Source of the DNA: JALZDI01 sp035557095
Lineage (GTDB): Bacteria; Actinomycetota; Actinomycetes; Propionibacteriales; Nocardioidaceae
Assembly (NCBI GenBank): GCA_035557095.1
Contig: DATMEB010000010.1
Span: 1-34,914, forward strand
DNA length: 34,914 nt
Direction of reading: 5' to 3'
Notes under the pieces: generated by a model
Told to the model about the DNA's origin: nothing
Database searches by the model: none
The model's input: only the letters and a program-made list of their open reading frames with translations
Program-made: the position numbers and the translations under genes
Shown: piece after piece, positions 15,135 to 20,795 of the stretch
Layout of the letters: the number at the start of each line of letters is the position of its first letter
How positions within the stretch are numbered: the first letter of the stretch is position 1

Positions 15135-15604
15135 GGCCGCCGACGTCACCGTCACTGCCGGCGTTGCCGTGGCGCTACCGGCCGCTGGGCATCCGGGTCG
15201 CCGCCACCGCGATGGGCTCGCTGATGGTGGGTGCGCTGGTGTTCTTCTGGCTGGCGCTGCCGGGCTCGGTGCGCGACGAGTTCACGATCGCGCAGCGGCT
15301 GACCCTGCTGCTGATCTTCGCGGTGATGCTTGCGTTCCTGTTCGGCATCGCGCGCTGCGCGATCCGCGCCGACGACCACGGCCTGCGTGTCGTCAACGTC
15401 TACAAGGTGCGCCGGCTGGAGTGGCCCCAGGTGGTGCAGGTGCGGCTGCTGCGCGGCGACCCGTGGGCGGTGCTCGACGTCGACGACGGCACGACCATCA
15501 AGGCGATGGCCATCCAGGGCTCGGACGGACGGCGCGCCCGCCAGGCGACCGAGCATCTGCGCCGCCTCGTCGAGGAGCACTCGCGTACACCGCGTGACGA
15601 CTGA
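15122..15604 (+). CDS. Small PH-domain-like membrane protein
   Basis: This 160-residue protein has two hydrophobic helices (about residues 25-50 and 62-80) joined by a short basic/acidic loop, followed by a soluble domain RADDHGLRVVNVYKVRRLEW and VVQVRLLRGDPWAVLDVDDG. That pattern resembles the bacterial PH-like (bPH) domain proteins often found next to hisG in actinobacteria. The function of this family is unknown. A membrane-anchored cytoplasmic domain is the likely topology. The GTG at 15122 is preferred because GAGG lies 7 bases before it. A GTG at 15116 in frame lacks that spacing. It probably belongs to the hisE-hisG transcript, starting 30 bases after the hisG stop. See the tandem repeat at its start. 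Confidence 0.65.
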   Translation: MNEAGPPTSPSLPALPWRYRPLGIRVAATAMGSLMVGALVFFWLALPGSVRDEFTIAQRLTLLLIFAVMLAFLFGIARCAIRADDHGLRVVNVYKVRRLEWPQVVQVRLLRGDPWAVLDVDDGTTIKAMAIQGSDGRRARQATEHLRRLVEEHSRTPRDD

Positions 15605-15612
15605 CCTCCTCA

Positions 15613-15628
15613 TGCCCCTGACGGGGCA
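15613..15628 (+). terminator. Short GC hairpin between genes
   Basis: TGCCCC (15613-15618), loop TGAC, GGGGCA (15623-15628) form a perfect 6-bp hairpin just after the PH-like gene. There is no U-tract. It could act as a weak actinobacterial-type terminator, and it lies directly before the -10-like TAACGT of the next gene. Confidence 0.35.
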
Positions 15629-15629
15629 C

Positions 15630-15635
15630 TAACGT
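15630..15635 (+). promoter_or_regulatory. -10 element TAACGT, leaderless type
   Basis: TAACGT fits TAnnnT and ends 7 bases before the ATG at 15643, which has no Shine-Dalgarno sequence. Confidence 0.45.
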
Positions 15636-15642
15636 CGGCGAC

Positions 15643-16587
15643 ATGGCACAGGCGCAGTTCACTGCCGAGTCCGGCGAACGGGGCGAGTTCGTACGCCAGC
15701 AGAACCGTTTCACCGGCCGCATCACCGCGGACGGCTCCTCCGGCTGGCCGGCCGAGCCCGGCCGCTATCGGCTGGTCTGGTCGCGTGCCTGCCCCTGGTC
15801 GCACCGTGCCCGGATCGTGGTGGGGCTGCTCGGGCTCGAGGACGCGGTCTCGGTCGGCGCCGTCGACCCGATCCGCGACGACCGCGGGTGGCGGTTCGGT
15901 CTCGACCCCGGCGGACGCGACCCGGTCCTGGGCATCGAGTACCTCTCCGACGCCTACCTGGCCACCGACCCCGGCTACACCGGCCGTGTCACGGTGCCGG
16001 CCATCGTCGACGTACGCACCGGCGAGGTGGTCACCAACGACTATCCGCAGATCACCCTCGACCTGTCCACGCAGTGGCGCGAGCACCAAGCGGCCGACGC
16101 TCCCGACCTGTACCCGGAGGAGCTGCGCGAGGAGATCGACGCGATCGACGACCTGGTGTTCCACGACGTCAACAACGGCGTCTACAAGTGCGGGTTCGCC
16201 ACCTCGCAGGCCGCCTACAAACGTGCCTACGACGCGTTGTTCGCCCGCCTGGACTGGCTGGAGGAACGCCTCACCGACCGCCGCTACCTGGTCGGAGACC
16301 GGCTCACCGAGGCCGACATCCGGCTGTTCACCACGCTGGTGCGCTTCGACGCCGTCTACCACGGCCACTTCAAGGCCAACCGCAACAAGCTGACCGAGAT
16401 GCCCGCCCTGTGGGCATACGCCCGCGACCTGTACCAGACGCCGGGGTTCGGGGACACGGTCGACTTCGACGAGATCAAGCGGCACTACTACGTCACGCAC
16501 GACCGGATCAACCCGACCGGCATCGTGCCGAAGGGCCCCGACCCGCAGGGGTGGCAGCAGCCACACGGCCGCGAGCTGCTGGGCTGA
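15643..16587 (+). CDS. Glutathionyl-hydroquinone reductase-like (Xi-class GST) protein
   Basis: This 314-residue protein of the ECM4/YqjG family normally reduces glutathionyl-hydroquinones using an N-terminal catalytic Cys. That Cys is seen here as C50 in RACPWSHRARIV (CPW motif), following the usual N-terminal extension with NRFTGRITADGSSGWPAEPG. The second half is an all-helical GST C-terminal domain with VYKCGFATSQAAYKRAYDAL and GDRLTEADIRLFTTLVRFD, both strongly conserved in the family. The C-terminus has HYYVTHDRINPTGIVPKGPD, the usual closing block. Most actinobacteria make mycothiol rather than glutathione, so the physiological thiol is probably mycothiol, which is inference. The ATG at 15643 is likely leaderless. 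It is convergent with the kinase ending at 16595. Confidence 0.88.
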   Translation: MAQAQFTAESGERGEFVRQQNRFTGRITADGSSGWPAEPGRYRLVWSRACPWSHRARIVVGLLGLEDAVSVGAVDPIRDDRGWRFGLDPGGRDPVLGIEYLSDAYLATDPGYTGRVTVPAIVDVRTGEVVTNDYPQITLDLSTQWREHQAADAPDLYPEELREEIDAIDDLVFHDVNNGVYKCGFATSQAAYKRAYDALFARLDWLEERLTDRRYLVGDRLTEADIRLFTTLVRFDAVYHGHFKANRNKLTEMPALWAYARDLYQTPGFGDTVDFDEIKRHYYVTHDRINPTGIVPKGPDPQGWQQPHGRELLG

Positions 16588-16594
16588 CCAGGGC

Positions 16595-17221
16595 TCAGGC
16601 GTTGCCGGCCGGCCACCCGAGCGGCCCGTCCCCGCGCAGCCGCACGTCCGCGCGCTCACGGGTGCGCTGCCCGGCGTGCTCGACCTCCTCGTGCCGCATC
16701 CACGCCAGCCAGTGGGGGAGCACCTGCGGTCCGTCGCGGTCGAGTCCGCGGCGCAGCCGTTCCGGTCGGTCCACCTCGACCCACACCAGCAGCGACCTCC
16801 AGGGGTCCAGGCTCTGCGCACCCGACCCCACGCCCTCGAGCACCAGCACCGCCGGCACGGGTACCTCGACCCACGCATCGAACTGCCCGGCAGCCCAGTC
16901 GTAGCGCTGGTACCGCGCGGGGTCAGCGCGCCGCAACGGCTCCACGAGCTGGCTGCGCAGCCGGGTGTGCACCTCGTCGAAGTCGGTGTCCCAGCCCCGG
17001 TAGACGTCGTCCATGTGCACGACGGCCGCGTCGTCGAGGCGCGCGGCGAGGGCCGCCGCCAGCGTCGTCTTGCCCGAGCCCGCGGGTCCGTCGACGCACA
17101 CCAACCGGGTGCTCCCGAGCCTGGCCGGGGTCCGTCGCACCCGGTCGGCGAGGTCGGCCAGGTCAGCGGCGTCGTGGGTGTCGTCGGTGTCGTCGGCACC
17201 GGGCGGGTCGGATGGCGGCAT
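16595..17221 (-). CDS. P-loop kinase of the uridine kinase-like family
   Basis: This 208-residue nucleotide-binding protein has Walker A in LVCVDGPAGSGKTTLAAAL (about residues 40-58), then VVHMDDVYRGWDTDF, the acidic substrate-binding motif of uridine/pantothenate kinase-like enzymes, and YDWAAGQFDAWVEVP, equivalent to the nucleoside-site YDW. Next comes VLVLEGVGSG, where the Walker B strand ends in Glu. The Arg-rich lid is RPERLRRGLDRDG. These features fit the uridine kinase-like group of actinobacteria. The true substrate is not established and I do not assign udk. The N-terminal 30 residues are Asp-rich and probably disordered. The start ATG at 17221 lies 8 bases downstream of a TACGCT box on the minus strand, and the gene diverges from the SseB-domain gene with only 36 bases between start codons. 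Confidence 0.75.
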   Translation of the reverse strand: MPPSDPPGADDTDDTHDAADLADLADRVRRTPARLGSTRLVCVDGPAGSGKTTLAAALAARLDDAAVVHMDDVYRGWDTDFDEVHTRLRSQLVEPLRRADPARYQRYDWAAGQFDAWVEVPVPAVLVLEGVGSGAQSLDPWRSLLVWVEVDRPERLRRGLDRDGPQVLPHWLAWMRHEEVEHAGQRTRERADVRLRGDGPLGWPAGNA

Positions 17222-17229
17222 CAGGCGGC

Positions 17230-17235
17230 AGCGTA
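17230..17235 (-). promoter_or_regulatory. -10 element TACGCT (minus strand), leaderless type
   Basis: Read on the minus strand, TACGCT fits TAnnnT and ends 8 bases before the kinase ATG at 17221. No ribosome site is present. Confidence 0.4.
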
Positions 17236-17244
17236 TCCGCCACG

Positions 17245-17250
17245 TAGCCT
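17245..17250 (+). promoter_or_regulatory. -10 element TAGCCT, leaderless type
   Basis: TAGCCT fits TAnnnT and ends 7 bases before the ATG at 17258. It lies only 9 bases from the opposing -10 box of the kinase. Confidence 0.45.
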
Positions 17251-17257
17251 GCGACCC

Positions 17258-17743
17258 ATGCGTGCGATCCCCGAACCCGCCTTCGCCTCCGACGACGGCT
17301 CGGCCGGTCCCGAGGTGACCGCGGCGCTGCGCGAGGTCGCTGGGGGAGCCGGCCTCGAAATCGCGATCGCGGCGCTGTGCGACGCCAGGGTGCTCGTCCC
17401 GGTGGTGCCACTGCCAGGCGAGGACACCCTCGGCACCGGCGAGTCCGACGACCGGGTCGACATGGCCGCCGTACTGCTCACCGGTCGTGACGGCCGCCGG
17501 GCGCTGCTGGCGTTCACCGACCTCGCGGCGCTGGCCGGGTGGGACGCCGACGCGCGCCCGGTCCCGGTCACGACGTCGCAGGCGGCGCAGTCCGCACTGG
17601 CCGAGGGCGCCGACGCCCTGGTCGTCGACGTGGCCGGGCCGGTGCAGGTGCCGGTCGAGGGCGATGCGCTGCGGCGGGTCGCCGACGGGCAGTGGCTCGT
17701 CCCGGACGGCGACGGCTGGGCGTGGGTCCGGCCGCTGCGCTGA
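17258..17743 (+). CDS. SseB-domain protein
   Basis: This 161-residue protein has the SseB N-terminal fold, named after a protein of enteric bacteria and common in actinobacteria as a small protein of unknown role. The pattern is IAALCDARVLVPVVPLP (strand-turn-strand, about residues 34-50), AAVLLTGRDGRRALLAFTDLAALAGW (about 68-93) and a C-terminal EGADALVVDVAGPVQVPVEG. There is no signal peptide or membrane helix. The start at 17258 is preferred over earlier in-frame codons because the extra upstream translation would run antisense through the divergent kinase, and because a TAGCCT box ends 7 bases upstream. It is convergent with the DUF1844 gene that ends at 17777. Confidence 0.75.
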   Translation: MRAIPEPAFASDDGSAGPEVTAALREVAGGAGLEIAIAALCDARVLVPVVPLPGEDTLGTGESDDRVDMAAVLLTGRDGRRALLAFTDLAALAGWDADARPVPVTTSQAAQSALAEGADALVVDVAGPVQVPVEGDALRRVADGQWLVPDGDGWAWVRPLR

Positions 17744-17776
17744 GCGGTGTCTGGGCCCAGGAGGGCGCAGAGGGGA

Positions 17777-18172
17777 TCAGGAGGGCAGTACGGGACCGGT
17801 GTAGCGCTCGCCGGGGCCCTCGCCCGGCGGGTCTGCCACCGTCGACGCCTCCCGGAAGGCGAGCTGCAGCGACTTCAGCCCGTCGCGCAGCGGTGCCGCG
17901 TGGTGGTGGCCGAGCCGGGGCGCGCCCGCGACCACCAGGCCCGCCAGCGACTCGATGAGCGTGCGGGCCTCGTCGAGGTCGCGGTGCTCCGGCAGGTCCT
18001 CGGCCAGCCCCAGCTGGACCGCCGCGGCGCTCATCAGGTGCAGCGCGGTGGTGGAGACCACCTCCACCGCGGGTACGTCGGCCAGGTCGCGGCCGGTCGC
18101 ACCTGCGCCGCCGGCGTACTCCTGCGGCTGCGCGCCGCCGGGCGGCTCCGGGCTGTCGGACGGCTGGGTCAT
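17777..18172 (-). CDS. DUF1844 domain protein
   Basis: This 131-residue acidic protein has an N-terminal Pro/Gly/Gln-rich segment (about residues 1-35) followed by the DUF1844 core: VEVVSTTALHLMSAAAVQLG, then DEARTLIESLAGLVVAGAPRLG and a helical ending LRDGLKSLQLAFREAS. Members are small, usually cytosolic, of unknown function, and in actinobacteria often sit beside infC as here. The start is placed at the ATG at 18172 after a GAGGGTGG ribosome site. A GTG at 18193 in frame would add seven residues. It is transcribed divergently from infC, with the infC leader between. Confidence 0.75.
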   Translation of the reverse strand: MTQPSDSPEPPGGAQPQEYAGGAGATGRDLADVPAVEVVSTTALHLMSAAAVQLGLAEDLPEHRDLDEARTLIESLAGLVVAGAPRLGHHHAAPLRDGLKSLQLAFREASTVADPPGEGPGERYTGPVLPS

Positions 18173-18224
18173 GGGCGCCACCCTCGCACGCACGCGGGAT
18201 GTGCGGTCCGCTGGGCGGTGCTGT

Positions 18225-18230
18225 TATCCT
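18225..18230 (+). promoter_or_regulatory. -10 element TATCCT, possible infC promoter
   Basis: TATCCT fits TAnnnT and would start transcription near 18237, giving an infC leader of about 245 bases. No good -35 match is visible, so confidence is low. Confidence 0.3.
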
Positions 18231-18482
18231 GGCTGGCGACCGGCCCGTGGTGTGTGTCATAGCGCGCCGCCGGGTCCACAAGCGGAGTCCCACTCCCACC
18301 CGCAACGACCCCTGGCAGCAGCCGTCGGTCGTCGGGTCAGGTCGTGAGACAGCCTCCGGGTGTCTCATGGATGTCCGCGTGGCGCGACGGCGCCGCGGCG
18401 GGCAGTGGGCTTCCGCAAGGTGCAGATGCGGAAGCCCTTTCGCATTTCCAGGGTCGCCAGTCAAGCATCAACAGGAGGACCC
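18231..18482 (+). promoter_or_regulatory. Structured infC 5' leader
   Basis: No gene is supported in this stretch. It contains a TGAGACA/TGTCTCA hairpin (18345-18351 with 18361-18367, 9-base loop), then a terminator-like hairpin (18407-18437) listed separately, and a perfect Shine-Dalgarno AGGAGG (18473-18478) before the AUU start. Long structured leaders on infC operons are known in other bacteria, with IF3, L20 or attenuation control. I see no convincing leader peptide, although open frames cross the whole region because of the high GC content. Confidence 0.55.
18407..18447 (+). terminator. Terminator-like attenuator hairpin upstream of infC
   Basis: A perfect 11-bp stem pairs GGGCTTCCGCA (18407-18417) with TGCGGAAGCCC (18427-18437), with a 9-base loop. 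It is followed by TTTCGCATTT, the only T-rich run for hundreds of bases around. It sits 45 bases before the infC start, so it would act as a leader attenuator, not as the end of the divergent DUF1844 gene, which is read the other way. Confidence 0.7.
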
Positions 18483-19166
18483 ATTAGCACAGAGCTGCGC
18501 GTCAACGATCGGATCCGCGTGCCCGAGGTACGTCTGGTCGGTCCGAACGGCGAGCAGGTCGGCATCGTGCGTATCGAGGATGCGCTTCGGCTGGCGCAGG
18601 AGGCAGACCTCGACCTGGTCGAGGTCGCACCCACGGCGCGGCCGCCGGTCTGCAAGCTCATGGACTACGGCAAGTACAAGTACGAAACCGCGCAGAAGGC
18701 TCGTGAGTCGCGGCGCAACCAGGTCAACACGGTCATCAAGGAGATGAAGCTCCGGCCGAAGATCGACCAGCACGACTACGAGACCAAGAAGGGCCACGTC
18801 GTCCGGTTCCTCAACCAGGGTGACAAGGTCAAGATCACGATCATGTTCCGCGGGCGTGAGCAGCACCGCCCTGAGCTCGGGTTCCGGCTGCTGCAGCGGC
18901 TCGCGGAGGACGTCTCCGAACTCGGCTTCGTCGAGTCCACGCCCAAGCAGGACGGTCGCAACATGACCATGGTGCTCGGGCCGACGAAGAAGAAGGCCGA
19001 GGCGCGCGCGGAGGTCAGGGCCGAGAAGGCCAAGGCCGCCGCCGAACGCGAGGCCGACCGCGAGGCCGAGCGCGTCGAACGCGCCGAGCACCGGGCCGAC
19101 GTCGCCGCGCACCCGGCGGCCAAGAAGACCCGTCGAAGGTCGGAGAACCTCGACCCCGACATGTGA
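18483..19166 (+). CDS. infC: Translation initiation factor IF-3 (AUU start)
   Basis: IF3 binds the 30S subunit, keeps ribosomal subunits apart and checks the start codon. The protein begins at ATT 18483, giving (M)STELRVNDRIRVPEVRLVG, the conserved IF3 N-terminus. The N-domain continues to the linker with PPVCKLMDYGKYKYE and KARESRRNQ. The C-domain has EMKLRPKIDQHDYETKK and FRGREQHRPELGFRLLQRL. A charged Ala/Glu/Arg tail of about 55 residues (from about residue 173) is an actinobacterial extension. The ATT is 4 bases after a perfect AGGAGG (18473-18478), and no in-frame ATG, GTG or TTG exists near it. Rare AUU starts on infC are known in E. coli, where IF3 rejects them, giving autorepression. 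infC leads the infC-rpmI-rplT operon. Confidence 0.95.
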   Translation: MSTELRVNDRIRVPEVRLVGPNGEQVGIVRIEDALRLAQEADLDLVEVAPTARPPVCKLMDYGKYKYETAQKARESRRNQVNTVIKEMKLRPKIDQHDYETKKGHVVRFLNQGDKVKITIMFRGREQHRPELGFRLLQRLAEDVSELGFVESTPKQDGRNMTMVLGPTKKKAEARAEVRAEKAKAAAEREADREAERVERAEHRADVAAHPAAKKTRRRSENLDPDM

Positions 19167-19171
19167 CATCC

Positions 19172-19195
19172 GGAGCACCCCGCCAGGGGTGCTCC
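19172..19195 (+). other. Strong hairpin between infC and rpmI
   Basis: GGAGCACCCC (19172-19181), loop GCCA and GGGGTGCTCC (19186-19195) form a perfect 10-bp stem just 5 bases after the infC stop. There is no T-run after it, so simple termination is doubtful. It could be a partial terminator, an mRNA-processing or stability element, or part of an L20/L35 feedback site. Confidence 0.75.
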
Positions 19196-19247
19196 GCCAC
19201 GAACCGCACAACAGCTACGACGACACGACGAGGAGAGGGCGAAGACG

Positions 19248-19442
19248 ATGCCCAAGATGAAGTCGCACTCCGGCGCGAGCAAGCGCTTCAAGCTGACCGG
19301 GTCCGGCAAGCTGCGCCGGCAGAAGGCCCACCGTCGGCACTACCTGGAGCACAAGCCGTCGACGCTCACCCGTCGTCTCGAAGGCACCGAGAACGTCTCC
19401 AAGGCCGACAAGAAGCAGGTCAAGAAGCTCCTCGGCCTCTGA
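19248..19442 (+). CDS. rpmI: 50S ribosomal protein L35
   Basis: This is a 64-residue, strongly basic component of the large ribosomal subunit. The sequence begins MPKMKSHSGASKRFKLTGSG, and the motif KLRRQKAHRRHYLEHKPS follows, as expected for L35, ending in KKQVKKLLGL. The ATG at 19248 follows a GAGGAGAGGG ribosome site. It lies between infC and rplT, as in most bacteria. Hairpins flank it on both sides (19172-19195 and 19470-19493), which may allow the dosage of L35 and L20 relative to IF3 to be tuned. Confidence 0.98.
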   Translation: MPKMKSHSGASKRFKLTGSGKLRRQKAHRRHYLEHKPSTLTRRLEGTENVSKADKKQVKKLLGL

Positions 19443-19469
19443 CCGCCCCACTGACGACCATCGCACCAC

Positions 19470-19493
19470 GCTCGGGACCGCTGAGTACCGAGC
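19470..19493 (+). other. Hairpin between rpmI and rplT
   Basis: GCTCGG (19470-19475) pairs with CCGAGC (19488-19493). Two further AC/GT pairs inside extend the stem across one mismatch. It lies 11 bases before the rplT ribosome site AAGGAG (19504-19509). It could be a local control or processing element. No T-run follows. Confidence 0.45.
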
Positions 19494-19517
19494 GCAGAGC
19501 AGCAAGGAGTAACACAC

Positions 19518-19901
19518 GTGGCACGCGTCAAGAGGGCCGTCAACGCCCAGAAGAAGCGCCGGGTGACCCTGGAGCAGGCTTCCGGCTACCGCGGACAGCG
19601 CTCACGCCTCTACCGCAAGGCCAAGGAGCAGGTCACCCACTCGCTGGTCTACAGCTACCGCGACCGGCGTGCGCGCAAGGGCGACTTCCGCAGGCTGTGG
19701 ATCACCCGCATCAACGCGGCCGCCCGGCAGAACGGCATGACGTACAACCGCTTCATCCAGGGCCTGCGCGCCGCCGGCGTCGAGGTCGACCGCAAGGTGC
19801 TGGCCGACCTCGCCGTCAACGACGCACCCGCGTTCGCGAGCCTGGTCGAGGTCGCCAAGGCCAACGTCCCGGCGCAGGCCTCCGGCGGCGCCGTCGCCTG
19901 A
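19518..19901 (+). CDS. rplT: 50S ribosomal protein L20
   Basis: This early-binding 23S rRNA protein is essential for 50S assembly. The 127-residue sequence starts MARVKRAVNAQKKRRVTLEQ and contains ASGYRGQRSRLYRKAKEQV, YRDRRARKGDFRRLWITRIN and AAARQNGMTYNRFIQGLRAA, all L20 signatures. In other bacteria L20 represses its own operon by binding the mRNA at a site that mimics its rRNA target, a role it might have here given the hairpins upstream. The start is GTG at 19518, 8 bases after AAGGAG. The downstream methyltransferase follows after 41 bases. Confidence 0.98.
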   Translation: MARVKRAVNAQKKRRVTLEQASGYRGQRSRLYRKAKEQVTHSLVYSYRDRRARKGDFRRLWITRINAAARQNGMTYNRFIQGLRAAGVEVDRKVLADLAVNDAPAFASLVEVAKANVPAQASGGAVA

Positions 19902-19922
19902 CCGGTCGCGAACTCCGGCCCT

Positions 19923-19950
19923 GAGCCGATGACCGCGAGCCGATGACCGC
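19923..19950 (+). repeat. 14-base perfect tandem duplication at the rRNA methyltransferase start
   Basis: GAGCCGATGACCGC is present at 19923-19936 and directly repeated at 19937-19950. Each copy has an ATG. The first (19929) opens a five-codon frame MTASR whose TGA (19944-19946) overlaps the second ATG (19943), the start of the methyltransferase. Confidence 0.85.
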
Positions 19951-20758
19951 GCCGGGACAGGTCGGCGCCCACAGTGCGCCGGTGAAGGCCGCTCGCCGGC
20001 TGAGCAAGCGCAGCTTCCGGTCGCGCGAGCGGCTGTTCCTGGCCGAGGGGCCGCAGGCGGTCCGGGAGGCGCTCGCGCTTCCCGGGACCGTCCTGGAGGT
20101 GTTCGCCACCCAGGACGGCGCGCACCGGCATCCTGAGCTGGGACAGGCCGCGCGGGACCAGGGCACCACCTGGTACCAGGTCGGTACCGACGTGCTGGCG
20201 TCGCTGGCGCAGACCGTGACTCCGCAGGGCGTGGTCGCGGTCTGCCGGTTCGTCGACGTACCACTCGACCGCGCGCTCGCCGGGTCACCGAATCTGGTCG
20301 CGCTGTGCGCGCACGTGCGTGACCCCGGCAACGCCGGCACGGTGATCCGCTGTGCCGACGCGGCCGGCGCCGGCGCGGTGCTGCTGGCCGGCTCGTCGGT
20401 CGACCCGTACAACGGCAAGTGCGTGCGGGCGAGCGCCGGCAGCCTGTTCCATCTGCCGGTCACCACCGGGCCGCCGGTCGAGGCAGCCGTCGCCGCGGCG
20501 CGCGCGGCGGGACTCCACGTCGTCGCGGCAGACGGCAGCGGAGCAACCGACCTGCACGAGGCCGAGTCGCGGGGCCTGCTGAGCGGACCCACCGCGTGGA
20601 TGTTCGGAAACGAGGCGTGGGGACTGCCCGCGGAGGTGGCCGCCCTGGCCGATGCGGTCGTGCGGGTGCCCATCTACGGGCGCGCCGAGAGCCTCAACCT
20701 GGCCACCGCTGCCGCGGTGTGCCTGTACGCCTCGGCCAGGATCCAGGCTGCGAGATAG
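19943..20758 (+). CDS. SpoU/TrmH-family RNA 2'-O-methyltransferase
   Basis: This 271-residue SPOUT-class enzyme uses S-adenosylmethionine and probably methylates a ribose 2'-OH of 23S rRNA. The N-terminal substrate-binding domain has FRSRERLFLAEGPQAVREAL (about residues 25-44). The trefoil-knot catalytic domain has the three SpoU motifs: HVRDPGNAGTVIRCADAAGA (motif 1), WMFGNEAWGLP (motif 2) and PIYGRAESLNLATAAAVCLY (motif 3), with the SAM-binding knot and catalytic Arg in motif 1. Actinobacteria often carry such a gene just after rplT, called tsnR in mycobacteria. The target base is not known, so no symbol is given. An in-frame stop at 19922 leaves the ATG at 19943 as the only sensible start. 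It has no clear Shine-Dalgarno sequence and lies inside the 14-base duplication. Confidence 0.88.
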   Translation: MTAPGQVGAHSAPVKAARRLSKRSFRSRERLFLAEGPQAVREALALPGTVLEVFATQDGAHRHPELGQAARDQGTTWYQVGTDVLASLAQTVTPQGVVAVCRFVDVPLDRALAGSPNLVALCAHVRDPGNAGTVIRCADAAGAGAVLLAGSSVDPYNGKCVRASAGSLFHLPVTTGPPVEAAVAAARAAGLHVVAADGSGATDLHEAESRGLLSGPTAWMFGNEAWGLPAEVAALADAVVRVPIYGRAESLNLATAAAVCLYASARIQAAR

Positions 20759-20783
20759 TTGCCCGGGTGTACCCCTGGGGCTG

Positions 20784-20789
20784 TAGGTT
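20784..20789 (+). promoter_or_regulatory. -10 element TAGGTT, leaderless type
   Basis: TAGGTT fits TAnnnT and ends 6 bases before the GTG at 20796, which has no Shine-Dalgarno sequence, pointing to a leaderless message for the histidine kinase. Confidence 0.5.
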
Positions 20790-20795
20790 CAGAGC

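Noticed and set aside
18360..18482. Upstream extension of IF3 from GTG 18360
   Set aside because: The 41 added residues do not look like IF3, run through the terminator-like hairpin, and lack a ribosome site. The AGGAGG before ATT 18483 fits the conserved N-terminus.
18199..18747. 182-codon plus-strand open frame across the infC leader
   Set aside because: It overlaps infC out of frame, has no ribosome site, and its Arg/Ser-rich translation matches nothing. It is better explained as non-coding leader.
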